From contig CP114562.1 of NCBI GenBank assembly GCA_028865235.1, positions 1 through 64,000 of the forward strand: a DNA stretch of 64,000 bases, read 5' to 3'. Positions 18,604-28,669 of this stretch are shown here, one piece after another. Both the position numbers and the translations under genes were made by a program. The notes beneath the pieces are model-generated. The model saw nothing but the letters and a program-made list of their open reading frames with translations. It did not search any database and was not told the origin of the DNA. This DNA comes from Candidatus Manganitrophus sp. Lineage in GTDB: Bacteria; Nitrospirota; Nitrospiria; SBBL01; Manganitrophaceae. Each line of letters begins with the position of its first letter. The stretch's first letter is position 1.

Positions 18604-20037
18604 TTAGATAAACCTATTTTTTCGCTTCAGTCGATCCGATCCGCCGTCGAAAGCGCCTCGCATAAAAATACCCACCGCTTCGGAATAGTTCGGATTCGAA
18701 GCGAAATGCAGATGAACATAACTGGCCAAGAGATGATCGTCGGAATAACCCTTCCTCTCTCTCCTCGGACGACTCTCCCCCCGGAAAAGGCGGTAGGGTC
18801 TCTTCAATCCATTCACCGAATCAGGTGAGGAGTCTTTCTATCCACTCCGAGTAGTGGAACTCATGTCCCCTCGCCTTCCCTCCCTTTTCAAGAAGAAGAC
18901 ACTCCTCCTCGCGCTTCGATCTTGCGATATCCGAGCGCTTTTAACTTTCTTTCCCATCCGGACCTGCCCCGGCAGAAGTCCGACCAACGGGAAGGCGCCC
19001 CCTCGACGGTCTCAATCCTGTTTGCCAAATACATCAGGCCGCCGCATTCGGCGTAGATCGGGCCCCCCTCTTGCGGAAAACCTCCGAATCGACTCGGGCA
19101 TTGTCCGATTTCTCGACAACCCCTCTGCATAGACCTCCGGGTATCCTCCGCCGAAGTAAAGTCCGTCCAGATCGGCCGGAATCTCCACCTCATTGAGCGG
19201 GGAGAAAAAGACCAGCTCAGCACCGGCCCTCTCCAGCAGATCAAAGTTGTCTTGATAATAGAAATGAAAGGCCGCATCCAGGGCAACTCCGATCCTACAC
19301 CGGACCGGTTTCTTCTCCTCACGAACGGAGAGGGAAAGGGAAACCGCCTCTATCAAATATTCCAATTTCGCGATCTGATCGAGATCTAAAAGTGTCTCGG
19401 CCATCTTCGCCAGGCGTTCGCGGATCTCAGGGGTAAGACTCTTAGCCGCATGCACCAGACCAAGATGACGTTCGGGGAGAGCGATCGCTTCCTCTTTCGG
19501 AAATCCCCCCAAGACCGGAACCGCGCAGACCGACTCGACCGCCTCCTTTAAAATATCAAGATGATTCTTGCTTCCGATCCGATTGAAGATGACACCTGAA
19601 ATCTTCAATTCCGGATCGAGGGCCTGGCAGCCGCGCACGAGCGCCGCCGCCGTTCGGGCCAGCCCCCCCGCATCGATCACCAGGATCACCGGCATGGAGA
19701 GCCACTTTGAGATCTGGGCGGAACTCCCCTCCTCCGATCGGCCTCGGAGCCCATCGAATAATCCCATCACCCCTTCGATGACCGAGAGATCGGCGTCATC
19801 CGATGTGCGCGCGAAACTTTTCAGAACCTCCGAGCGCCCCATCATCCAGCCGTCCAGATTCCTGGAAGCGCGCCCCGTCGCCACCCGATGAAAGGTCGGG
19901 TCGAGATAGTCCGGCCCGACTTTAAATGCCTGCACCTTCATGCCTCTCCGGATCAGCGCTTCCAGAAGGGCGAGGGTCACTGTTGTTTTTCCAACGCCGC
20001 TATGGGTTCCGGCGATCAGGAATCCGCTTCTCTTCAT
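18604..20037 (-). CDS. cbiA: cobyrinic acid a,c-diamide synthase, frameshifted
   Basis: ATP- and glutamine-dependent amidation of side chains a and c of cobyrinic acid. The N-terminal DTBS-like domain has GTHSGVGKTTVTLALLEAL (P-loop) and KVGPDYLDPTFH; the linker shows GLYFGGGYPEVYAEGL. The glutaminase part is spread over other frames: GGPIYAECGGLMYLANRI with the nucleophile Cys, GHEFHYSEW with the catalytic His, and the C-terminal HLLASYVHLHFASNP. Breaks lie near 19050, 18980 and 18820. The apparent stop at 18821 is not the end, since the adjacent frame supplies the expected YVHLHF ending to 18604. The restored length of about 477 residues is normal for CbiA. The ATG at 20037 is chosen over an adjoining TTG. 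Confidence 0.88.
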
Positions 20038-20058
20038 CAAAACATTTCAAGGCTCCGC

Positions 20059-20585
20059 TTAAAACTCAATCCCCTTCTGGGCCTTGATTCCTTTCTTGAA
20101 TGGATGTTTGATCTCCCGCATCTCCGTCACCAGATCGGCGATCTCGATCAATTGTTCATCGGCGTCCCGGCCGGTCAGGAAAACATGGAGCGCCGGCGGT
20201 TTTGTTTTGAGAAAATCAATGACCTTCTCAACTTCGAGGTAGTGATAACGGATGACGTAATTGATTTCGTCGAAAATAATCATCTGATAGTTTCCGGTTA
20301 GCGCCTCTTTCACCCCGAACTCCCACGCTTCTTGCGCTTTCTGCCGGTCCCGTTCGGGATTTTTGGTGTCCCAGGTGAAGCCCTCTCCCATCGGGAGAAT
20401 CTGAAATTGATCGCCGAATTTCTTCGCAGAATCGAGCTCGCCGTAATGCCACTTTCCTTTGATAAATTGAACCACCAGGATCTTCCAGCCGTAGCCGAGC
20501 GCGCGAAAAGCGGTCCCCAGGGCGGCCGTGGTTTTCCCCTTCCCCTTCGCCGGTATTGATCATAATCAGCTCCTTTTGCCGGCAT
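20059..20585 (-). CDS. btuR: cob(I)alamin adenosyltransferase (CobA/BtuR type), frameshifted
   Basis: Transfers the adenosyl group from ATP to the cobalt of corrinoids. After correcting two extra bases in G-rich runs, the N terminus reads MPAKGLIMINTGEGKGKTT, the CobA-type P-loop, then AALGTAFRALGYGWKILVVQ and FIKGKWHYGE. Downstream are MIIFDEINYVIRYHYLEVE, the conserved FDEI segment, and HVFLTGRDADEQLIEIADL. The length of about 174 residues is normal for the family. The ATG at 20585 has AGGAGGGGA upstream; an internal ATG at 20563 is an alternative. The gene lies between cbiF and cbiA on the same strand. Confidence 0.87.
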
Positions 20586-20599
20586 GTGATCTCCCCTCC

Positions 20600-21382
20600 T
20601 TACTCCGACGCTTTCCGGTACCCGTGGCTGAAAGGTCCCATCATAAAGCCGGGAGCGGGTCCCTTCCGAGGCGAGGAATTCTCCGACATAGATCAAGGCG
20701 GTCTTGGTGATCTGATTCTTCTTGATCAAGGCGTGAAGTTCGCTCAAGCGGCCCCGGACGATCTTCTCATCCTCCCAACTCGCCCGGTAGACAATCGCCA
20801 CCGGCGTCTCGGCCGGATAAACCGACAAGAGCTCTTTCTCGATCTTGCCGGCGAGATGGCGCTTAAAAAGATCACCATCGTCGATCGATGCCGGGCCAGT
20901 TCGGTGAGCTTCTCCAGATCGGGCATTGGGGTTCGTCCCTCACAACGGGTCAAGATCACTGTCTGGGTTACCTCCGGCACCGTCAACTCTCTTTTGAGGG
21001 AAGCCGCGCCGGCCAGAAACGAGCTCACCCCTGGGACGACTTCGAATTCCAGGCCTGCCTTGAGAACCGGCTCGGTCATCTCGCCCATTGCTCCGAAGAG
21101 GGAGGGATCGCCGCTCGCCAGCCGGACCACCTTTTTCCCGCTCTGGGCCGCCTCGATGAGGATTCGGACGATCTCCTCCAGGACCATCCCGGCGCTGTCG
21201 TAAAGAACCGCATCGGGACGGGCGAAGTGAAGAACGACCGGGTTCACCAGAGATCCCGCATAAAGAATCAGGTCGGCCTCCTGCAGCAGCCTCATCCCCT
21301 TCACCGTCAACAGTTCAGGATCGCCCGGCCCCGCGCCGACGATATAGATCTTGCCTGGAGTCATCACCGTCTTTCCCTTCAT
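20600..21382 (-). CDS. cbiF: cobalt-precorrin-4 C11-methyltransferase, frameshifted
   Basis: SAM-dependent methylation at C11 in the anaerobic corrin pathway. It starts inside the cbiH stop (ATGA). The tetrapyrrole methylase signature is clear: KIYIVGAGPGDPELLTVKG, LYAGSLVNP, VVRLASGDPSLFGA and EVVPGVSSFLAGAASL. The frame breaks near 20840 and resumes with LLSVYPAETPVAIVYRASW and TKTALIYVGEFLASEGTRSR. A second shift close to the end gives a plausible RKASE ending at TAA 20600-20602, 15 bases before the btuR start. The composite length is an exact multiple of three (260 residues), as expected if two opposite single-base errors are present. Confidence 0.87.
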
Positions 21383-22219
21383 GGTTTGAAATCGGCCGGC
21401 CGGGTCAACGACCTCCCCGGCCGGTCAATCCCCTTGTGGAGAATCTCTCCCGATTCGAGATCGTATTTTCCGGAATAGCCGCGCGGCGTCACGAGAAAAT
21501 CGAGATATCGGAACGTTGATGCATTTCCGATAAGAATCGTCGTCAGCATTCCGACCTCTGCCTCCGCCATGCGATCCAGCGTCGTCAGAACGATCCGCTC
21601 TCCCTCGCGATAGGCGCTCTTGACGACCGCCACCGGGGTGTCGGGAACCTTATAATGTAGCAAAATTTCCTGAGCCCTTTTGAGCTGCCAGTCCCGCCGC
21701 TTGCTCTGCGGATTGTAGAGGGCGATCACAAAATCTCCCTCCCCGACCGCATGGAGCCGCTTCTCGATGACGGCCCAGGGGAGTCAGCAAATCGCTTAAG
21801 CTCACCGCGGCGAAATCGTGCGTTAGCGGCGCGCCGACGAGGGAGGCGACAGCGGAGAGGGCGGTGATGCCGGGGATCACCTCGACCGAGAAATCGCCCG
21901 CCGGCTTCCAGCCGATCTCGGAGAGGATCTCGAAGATCAGCCCCGCCATCCCATAAATCCCGACGTCGCCGCTGGAGACGATCGCGACCCGCTCCCCTTT
22001 CTGCGCCCGATCGACGGCGACACGGGCCCGGTCGATCTCCTCGGTCATCCCGGTCGCGACGATCTCTTTTCCTTCCAGAAGATCGGCGACCAAGTCGATA
22101 TACGTTCGATATCCGACCACCACGTTGGCCCGGCCAATCACTTCTCGCGCACGAAACGTCAGATGGTTGAAGTGCCCCGGTCCGAACCCCACCAGGTAGA
22201 GCTCTCCTTTCTCTTCCAT
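21379..22219 (-). CDS. cbiH: cobalt-precorrin-3B C17-methyltransferase, frameshifted
   Basis: Methylates C17 and drives ring contraction in corrin synthesis. The ATG at 22219 has AAGGAG 7 bases upstream and opens MEEKGELYLVGFGPGHFNHL. Family motifs follow: VVVGYRTYIDLVADLLEGKE, VAIVSSGDVGIYGMAG and VEVIPGITALSAVASLVGAP. The frame shifts near 21775 (SDLLTPW), and the next frame continues VIALYNPQSKRRDWQLKRAQ and ILIGNASTFRYLDFLVTPRG, the usual CbiH ending. The stop at 21379 overlaps the cbiF start. Substrate assignment to CbiH rather than another methylase rests on YNPQSKRR and TPRGY, both typical of CbiH/CobJ. Confidence 0.88.
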
Positions 22220-22324
22220 CGATCCACTCCTTTTATCTGTAGGGGCCTGTGCGGCAAAGGCGAAGTAGTGTCCTCCAATGCCCCCACCCCGCGTTCGCAC
22301 GGCCAAGCCCAATGCTCGCTTTTC

Positions 22325-23456
22325 TCATGAAAAGACGACCCGGGCCACGGCGAGTGTGGCCCGCTTTGCTTTGACCTTCGGGATCAACAACGCCGATGCG
22401 CCGCTCGATCTCAGCGCCGCGGCCTCCGAGACACTCGGCGTGCCGACCCACTTTTCGACCACGGCGGACGGGGTCAGAATTCCCTCGACCTGCTGCAATT
22501 CGTCCTCCTTGGAAAAGTCTACCAACTTCCAGCCATTTTTCTCGCAGAGCTGAAGGAATGCCGGCTCGTCCGATTTCTGATCGAGCGTGGCGAGCGCCCG
22601 GACCGACGCTATCGAGAGGCCATTCTTCTCCAGCGTCGCCCCGATCAATTCTTCGATCTCTTCAAGGGGGGTCCCCCGGTCGCACCCCATCCCGAGATCG
22701 AGGCTCTTGGGACGGTAGAGGACGATCCGGTCCTGCATTTGTTCCGGAAAGGAACTCCGGCTCCGGTCGGTTACGACCAGATAGGCCCCATACCGCTTGC
22801 CAAATCCCTCCTTCTCCACGGGTGGCCGCCCTATTTCCTGGGCCATCAGCGCCTCCAAAGAGGTGAAACATTCGATATTGGGGGGAAGCGGGGTCGGCCG
22901 GGTCCACCAGCCCTTCTCTCCCGTCTCTTGAAGAAAGGCGACCGGCTCCTCGTTCACCACCCTGGCCGAAACCCGGGTGACATGCTCCTCCCCTTCCAGG
23001 GTCCATCCCAGTTCCCGGCCGAGGATATCGACCGGGATCGTCTTCCCCACATCCGATGCCGTCGTGATCACCGGCGCGGCGCCCAGCGCCTTGGCTACCG
23101 TTTCGGTAAAGGCATTCGCTCCGCCGACATGACCCGAGAGGACGGAGATCACAAACTGCGCCCGATCATCGACGACCAGAACCGCCGGATCGACATGTTT
23201 GTCCTTCAGATGCGGCGCGATCAGCCGGACCACCGCCCCCAGTGAGACGAGGAAGACGATTTTGTCGTAGGCGTGAAAGAACTCGCCGACATTCTTGCTC
23301 AGCGGTCCTCCCAGAGGAATGACCCTCTCTCCCGCCGAAGCGGCGAATTTCTCCGAAATGAGGAAGTCCGCCTTGAGAGAAATGGTCTCGAAGCCGTCGG
23401 GCGATCTCCAGCCCCCCTTTGGTGATGGCGACAATCGCCAGATCCTTGTTCGTCTC
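22325..23456 (-). CDS. cbiG: cobalt-precorrin-5A hydrolase domain, apparently fused to CbiL
   Basis: Opens the delta-lactone of cobalt-precorrin-5A, releasing acetaldehyde. The N-terminal signature DLAIVAITKGGLEIARR lies in a different frame (23456 to about 23398) from the rest, which reads ISLKADFLISEKFAA, KIVFLVSLGAVVRLIAPHLK, DPAVLVVDDRAQFVISVLSG and HVGGANAFTETVAKALGA. The C-terminal CbiG domain shows LGMGCDRGTPLEEIEELI and SVRALATLDQKSDEPAFLQL, ending ATLAVARVVFS. No start codon with a ribosome site occurs before the N-terminal signature and no in-frame stop separates it from CbiL, so a CbiL-CbiG fusion with two opposite frameshifts at the joint is the simplest reading. Confidence 0.82.
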
Positions 23457-24167
23457 TCTTCTCCCTTCCTCACGATCACCAGTGAAAGATAATTCAACCG
23501 CGCTTCACGTAAAGTGCTCAGATCGTAGACCAGCCGCTCCTCGGCGCTTCCGCAGCGCTCGACCATCACCGCCCGGTCGATCAGCTTCATCCGCTCAAGC
23601 AGCGCGATCAGTTTCGGAAGGACGCTGCTGATCTTGATGAAGACCACCGTGTCGAATTGATCAAGCGCCTCCTCGAGATAGTCATCCTCATAGGTCGCTG
23701 GGAGGACCGCCATCCGCTCATCGGCCATCGCCAGCGGAACCCCCGCCCGGACCGAGGCGGCCATAACCGAAGAGATCCCCGGAATCACCTCAATCGCCAC
23801 CTCGGGATGAAGCTGCCGCATCAGATCGTAGAGGTAGACGAAGGTGCTGTAGAAGAAAGGATCTCCCTCGGTGATGAAGGCGACCTCCCGCCCGGCGGAG
23901 AGGTCGCCGTAAATCGCGGCGACCGATTCTTTCCAGATCGGGACCAGTCGTTCCATCTCCCGCTCCATTGGGAAGAGAAGCCCCTTCAGCTCCGGCCCGC
24001 TCTCCAACCAGGCCCTGCACGATCCGGAGCGCATAGCTTCCCGCCCCCGGCCGGCAGGCGGGGTAGCAGATGACATCGACCGACCGGAGCCGATTGAGTG
24101 CTTTAACCGTCAAGAGTTCCGGATCGCCCGGGCCGACCCCGATGCCGTAGAATCTTCCCAGCTTCAT
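23441..24167 (-). CDS. cbiL: cobalt-precorrin-2 C20-methyltransferase, frameshifted, apparently fused to CbiG
   Basis: SAM-dependent methylation at C20. The ATG at 24167 overlaps the cbiET stop (ATGA) and has GGAGAAGG-type spacing. It opens MKLGRFYGIGVGPGDPELLT, followed by VKALNRLRSVDVICYPACRP. After a break near 24010 the methylase continues EVAFITEGDPFFYSTFVYLY, AIEVIPGISSVMAASVRAGV and RAVMVERCGSAEERLVYDL. The GDPFFYSTF and CGSAEE segments are typical of CbiL/CobI. The C terminus (YLSLVIVRKG) runs without a stop toward the CbiG domain. Confidence 0.86.
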
Positions 24168-25445
24168 CCTTCTCCTTTTCTTTTCGCGACCGCGATGGTG
24201 ATCGGATTGAGCGCCTCGTACCGCACCATCTCCAGGATCGGTTTGGATCGCGAGACCTGGACCAGGGTATAGGTAACCCCCCACGGAACCTCTTTGAAGA
24301 AATGACTGAAGTGGTGGAGGTTTTCCATCGTGATCAGGTTCGCTACAATTCGCCCTCGGGGCTTAAGCCGCGCGGTACAGAGGGAGAGGATCTCCGCCAT
24401 CTCTCCGCCCGATCCTCCAATGAAAACCGCATCGGGATCTGGAAAGTGCTCCAACCCCGCCGGTGCCTGCTCGCAGACCGCGGTGATATTTTTAATTCCA
24501 AACCGGCGCATGTTCCGATCGATCAGCTCGAAATCCTCGCGGTTCTTCTCGATGGCGAAGACCGCTCCCTCCGGGCAGAGACGGGCCAGCTCGATCGAAA
24601 CCGATCCGGAACCGGCGCCGATGTCCCACGTGATGCCTTCGCGCCGAAGCCCCATCTCGGCGAGGCTCATCACGCGGATCTCTTTCTTCGTGATCAACCC
24701 CGCTTTGGGCCTTCGGTAGACGAAGAGATCGTCGCGGAATACCAAAGACCCCCTCCCACCGGACCGGTCGGTCGGCCCCGGCGGCATCGGTCGGCTTCTC
24801 CCGCTTCAGGATCACCACATTCAGGGAGGCGAATTGTCCCCGGGCCATCTCATCAAGCGTCATCGCGACGACCCGCTCTTCTATCCCACCCAAATTTTCG
24901 CAGACCCACCCGGCCCAACCGGCCTCGCCCCGCTCCAGGAGAAAACGGGCGATCGCATCGGGGGTGTTGGTCTCATCTGTGAAAAGCCCGATTAGCCCTT
25001 TCTGCTCCAGGGCGGGGAGAAGATTTTCGATCGGCTTCGCATGAAGACTGACCAGCGCCGCCTCCTGCCACGGCTCCTTCACCCGCGCGAAGGCGAGCTG
25101 CATGGCGCTGACCGCGGGAATCACCTCCACCCGCTCTTTTCCAATCCGCTTGATTAAAAACGCGCCGATCCCGTGGAAGAGGGGATCGCCCGAGGCGAGG
25201 ACCACCACCCGCTTCCCCTCTTTCAGCCCCGACAAGGCCCGCTCGGCGATCTCCTTCAGATTCGATCCGATGACGATCCGCTCCGCCGAAGAACCGGGCA
25301 GGCGGGCGAGATGCCGCTCCCCTCCCATCAGCAGATCGGCGGCGGCGATCCGTCGTTGACTCTCCGGAGTCAGATGGTCGAGACCATCCCCCTCCATCCC
25401 GATCACGGCGATTTTATCTTCCGGTGCTTCCTTTTCCAATGACAT
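24164..25445 (-). CDS. cbiET: bifunctional cobalt-precorrin-7 C5- / precorrin-6B C15-methyltransferase (CbiE-CbiT fusion, CobL-like), frameshifted
   Basis: The N-terminal CbiE half opens MSLEKEAPEDKIAVIGMEGD and has VVVLASGDPLFHGIGAFL and VEVIPAVSAMQLAFARVKEP. The C-terminal CbiT half has RDDLFVYRRPKAGLITKKE, the SAM-binding loop ITWDIGAGSGSVSIELARL and FIGGSGGEMAEIL. One break near 24750 separates the halves, with no start or stop around it, so a fused CobL-like enzyme is most likely. It overlaps cbiD by 32 bp and cbiL by 4 bp. It methylates C5 and C15 and decarboxylates the C12 acetate chain. The fused length of about 426 residues fits CobL. Confidence 0.87.
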
Positions 25446-26504
25446 TCCCCTCAAAATCGGTCAGAAGACATTCAATCACCAATGCTCCCTTTACATGGCG
25501 GCCACCCGCGTCGCAGACCCTCTGGGCCAGCCGATCGAAGAAAAAGGCAATCCCCTCCGCCTGGACGATTTCCGCCACCTGCCGCGCCGTGTTGGCGCCT
25601 TTGATTTCTTCCAGAACCTCGGCCTGTGCGCCGCACTCCCCGGCAATCTGCGAGAGAAAGAGCGTATCGACATCGGAGCCGGCGGCATGGGTCATCATCT
25701 TTCCCTTCGCCATTTTTGAAAGTTTCCCGATCATTCCGGAGATCGTCACCCGCTCGATCTGCCGCTTGGCGCACTGATCGAGGGCATAACCGACGAAGTC
25801 GCCCATCTGAATAAAGGCCCCTTCCGGAAGATCGATCGTGCGGCGGGCGAATTTCTCGCTCATCCCGCCGGTCGTGACAACAAGATGCCGGTATCCCCGC
25901 GTCGCGGCAGAGGCGACCGCCACCCCGATCCCGGCCCGGAAAGCAGCGGTCGAATAAGGCCGGACGATCCCGGTGGTTCCCAAGATCCCGATTCCGCCGA
26001 TGACGCCGAGCCGGATCAGCTCCGTCTTCTTCGCCATCTCCTCTCCGCCGGGAACGGAGAGGACCACCTTGACCCCTCTATTCTGTAATTGCGCCGCGGC
26101 AAGCTCCTCCACCACTTCCGTCATCATCTTCCGGGGAACCCGCGTAATATCAGGCGCTCCGACCGGAAGTCCGAGACCCGGCTGGGTCACCCGCCCGACC
26201 CCTTCCCCCGCCTCCAGCAGGACTGCTCCCGGCGTCTCGATGAAGGAGACGGTCGCGCGGATCGTCGCTCCATGGGTAACATCCGGGTCATCTCCCGCAT
26301 CTTTGATCACGCCGCAAGTCGCCTCTATCGGTCCGATTTCACATTGAACGATGGAGAAGCGCGCCGGCTGTCCCAATGGGAGCGTGATCTCAACCTCGCC
26401 GACCGGCTGCCGATGAAGCAGCGCAAGCAGCGCCCCCTTCGTCGCCGCCGTCGCGCAGGCCCCGGTGGAATAGCCGGTCCGGCTCCCTTTTTTCCTTCCG
26501 TCAC
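25414..26504 (-). CDS. cbiD: cobalt-precorrin-5B C1-methyltransferase, one homopolymer frameshift
   Basis: SAM-dependent methylation at C1. The GTG at 26504 overlaps the cbiC stop (GTGA). Adding one A to the A6 run near 26488 gives VTEGKKGSRTGYSTGACATA, the CbiD N-terminal signature. The rest is one long frame: EITLPLGQPARFSIVQ, GVIKDAGDDPDVTHGATI, VTQPGLGLPVGAPDITRVPR, GVIGGIGILGTTGIVRPYST and HLVVTTGGMSEKFARR. The corrected length of 363 residues is normal. This is the clearest case in the window where one homopolymer base explains a truncated gene. Confidence 0.92.
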
Positions 26505-27121
26505 CGAGCTAATCGCAGCAGGGCGTTGACGATGGCCACGGCCACCGGTGTTCCCCCCTTTCTTCCCAAGGCCGTAATGAAGGGTGTTTTAATCCCAAGC
26601 AACGCCTCCTTCGATTCAACGGCGGAAACGAACCCGACCGGGACCCCGACGATCAATGCCGGGGAGATTGTCCCCTCCTGCACAAGACGGATCAGCTCAA
26701 AAAGCGCGGTGGGGGCATTCCCGACGGCGTAAATGGCGGCATCGGTTTTCGCCGCCTTCCTCATCGCACAGATCGCCCGGGTGATGCCGAGCGATTTGGC
26801 CGAAGCGATAACGTCCTCATCGGAAATATAGCAATGCACGGCCCCGCCGAACGGTTTGAGCCCGACTTTGCTGATTCCCGATTGGATCATCTCCACATCG
26901 GCGACAATCGACGCGCCGCTTCGCAACGCATTGATTCCGCTGGTGATCGCATCCGGATGGAATCGGATTGTCTTTACAAACTCAAAGTCGGCCGTCGCAT
27001 GGACAACCCTTCGAGCGATTTGGAATTCCAGATCGGAGAAAGGGTGCGGTCCGACCTCCGCCTCGATGATTCGAAAGCTCTCCTCCTCGATTTTTTCCGG
27101 GTCGATGATTTTCGGAAACAT
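26501..27121 (-). CDS. cbiC: cobalt-precorrin-8 methylmutase
   Basis: Intact 206-residue enzyme that moves the C11 methyl group to C12 to give cobyrinic acid. The ATG at 27121 follows GGGAGGAA. Motifs: RRVVHATADFEFVKTIRFHP with the catalytic His, AITSGINALRSGASIVADVE, CAMRKAAKTDAAIYAVGNAP and PALIVGVPVGFVSAVESKEA, then ITALGRKGGTPVAVAIVNAL. It lies 14 bp after cbiX and overlaps cbiD by 4 bp. Confidence 0.95.
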   Translation of the reverse strand: MFPKIIDPEKIEEESFRIIEAEVGPHPFSDLEFQIARRVVHATADFEFVKTIRFHPDAITSGINALRSGASIVADVEMIQSGISKVGLKPFGGAVHCYISDEDVIASAKSLGITRAICAMRKAAKTDAAIYAVGNAPTALFELIRLVQEGTISPALIVGVPVGFVSAVESKEALLGIKTPFITALGRKGGTPVAVAIVNALLRLAR

Positions 27122-27135
27122 CAGTGATTCCTCCC

Positions 27136-27963
27136 CTAAGAATCGGTTTGCGTGACCAGATCGTGGACGCGATATTTGCAAAGATCGCAATTCATCAAAA
27201 CCGGTCCTCTCCGAATCGCCTCGAAGCGCTCCTCAATCAGGGTCAGCAGGGCAGGGTGCCGGCCCAAGTAATCGCCGGCAATCATCTCCACCTCGGGATG
27301 ACTCGCTTGCTCTTCCGAAATGATCCGGTGAATCCGCTTGATCAAAACGCCCGTGAAGATGAAATAAGGAATAGCGATGACCCGCTTCGCTCCCAACCGG
27401 ATGCAGCGTTTCAAGCCGGTGGGAAGATCGGGATGCGTTACCCCGATGAAGCAGCTCTCCACCCAACCATAGGAATACCGCTCCCAATAAAGCCGCGCGA
27501 TCTTGTGCAGGTCGCCGTTGGCGTCGGGGTCGGAGCTGCCCCGGCCGATCAGCAGGATCGCCGTCTCCTCCATGGAACAAGGAGAAGCCGTCTTCTCAGC
27601 CGCAACGACCCGCTCGTGGACGATATCGAGCAGGATCGGATGAATTCCGAGCGGGGCGCCATAGTGAAATGTGACATGAGGTAGCCGGCGCCGGGCCTCA
27701 TTGACGATCTCGGGGATCTCGACCTTGGAATGGCCGGCGGCGAAGAACAAGACCGGCATGACCCAGACGGTTTTCGGTGAGGGATCGGCGTAGCGGTCGA
27801 GCGCCGTCCGGATACCGGGCTCGGCGAGCTCCACGAAAGCGGCATCGATCCGTTGATGAGGATTCTTCTCCTTGAGCTGCCGGACCATCTCCAGGAACTC
27901 TTCGTTCCCTTCCGCGTCCCGGCTTCCATGTCCGATCAGAAGCAAAATCTCCTGCGTCATCAT
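27136..27963 (-). CDS. cbiX: sirohydrochlorin cobaltochelatase, two-domain CbiX
   Basis: Inserts cobalt into sirohydrochlorin, the entry step of the anaerobic route. Two chelatase repeats are visible. The first has LLIGHGSRDAEGNEEFLEM and VMPVLFFAAGHSKVEIPEIV with metal-binding His. The second has LLIGRGSSDPDANGDLHKIA, where the first-strand His is Arg, and AIPYFIFTGVLIKRIHRII. The C terminus ends NCDLCKYRVHDLV, the Cys-x-x-Cys-Lys-Tyr-Arg tail seen in long CbiX proteins. Asymmetric active sites are expected for CbiX-L. Start is ATG 27963 (overlapping the bluB stop) or the adjoining ATG 27960. Intact. Confidence 0.92.
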   Translation of the reverse strand: MMTQEILLLIGHGSRDAEGNEEFLEMVRQLKEKNPHQRIDAAFVELAEPGIRTALDRYADPSPKTVWVMPVLFFAAGHSKVEIPEIVNEARRRLPHVTFHYGAPLGIHPILLDIVHERVVAAEKTASPCSMEETAILLIGRGSSDPDANGDLHKIARLYWERYSYGWVESCFIGVTHPDLPTGLKRCIRLGAKRVIAIPYFIFTGVLIKRIHRIISEEQASHPEVEMIAGDYLGRHPALLTLIEERFEAIRRGPVLMNCDLCKYRVHDLVTQTDS

Positions 27964-28669
27964 TCCCCTTGCGAGCCTCCCCAATAGTTCCAGTAAAGGA
28001 CCTTCTCCAACGGAAACCTCTTCTCCCATCCGATCTTTTCCAGCACCGGGATTTCCGGAAACGACTCGACATACCCCAAACAGAGATAGGCGACCAGGAC
28101 AATTTGATCGGGAATCGAAGAGCGGCTTTCACCTCTTTCGGGTCGAGAATGCTGACCCACCCCATCCCGATTCCCTCGGCCCGCGCGGCAAGCCAGAGGT
28201 TCTGGATCGCGCAGACGGTCGAATAAAGCGCCGTCTCCGGCATCGTGCGGCGGCCGAGCACCGCCGGCCCCTTCCGGATCGGATCGCAGGTCACGCAGAG
28301 ATTGATCGGCGCCTCCGCAATCCCCTCCAGCTTCAGACTGTCGTACATCGCCCGCCGTTCTCCTGCATAGACTTCCGCCGCCGCCCGGTTGCACTCCAAA
28401 AAAACCGACTTGATCTTCGCCTTGATCGACCGGTCCTGAATCACGACAAAGTTCCACGGCTGCATCAGCCCGACCGAACCGGCCTGATGGCCCGCGTTCA
28501 GAATACGGAGAAGGATTTCCTCCGGAATCGGATCGGGCAAAAACCGCCGGATATCCCTCCGCCGGTAAATCGCCTCGTAGACCCCCTGCTTCAGCGGGCC
28601 GGGGAAGGCATGGTTTCCGTTGCTACCTCCAACCATTCCCCCGAGGTCATGGTCGGTTTTATCCAGCAA
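27960..28669 (-). CDS. bluB: 5,6-dimethylbenzimidazole synthase, frameshifted
   Basis: Flavin-dependent nitroreductase-fold enzyme that converts reduced FMN and oxygen to the lower ligand DMB. It opens near MLDKTDHDLGG (TTG at 28669 overlapping the cbiB stop), with GVYEAIYRRRDIRRFLPDPI, AGHQAGSVGLMQPWNFVVIQ, TALYSTVCAIQNLWLAARAE and GIGMGWVSI. After a shift near 28118 it ends DQIVLVAYLCLGYVESFPEI and WEKRFPLEKVLYWNYWG, the BluB terminus. An oxygen-requiring ligand enzyme inside an otherwise anaerobic-type operon implies a host that meets both conditions. Confidence 0.88.

Noticed and set aside
20310..20828. 172-residue minus-strand frame spanning the cbiF/btuR junction
   Set aside because: Its first half is the end of CbiF and the second half is btuR in the wrong frame; it is not a separate gene.
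24302..24982. Plus-strand 226-residue frame opposite cbiET
   Set aside because: Arg/Pro-rich mirror frame of a GC-rich gene with no motifs; many similar plus-strand frames across 18-50 kb were rejected for the same reason.
27698..27959. Extension of the bluB frame beyond the BluB domain
   Set aside because: After the break near 28118 the sequence is the wrong-frame translation of cbiX; the correct BluB ending is in another frame and stops at 27960.
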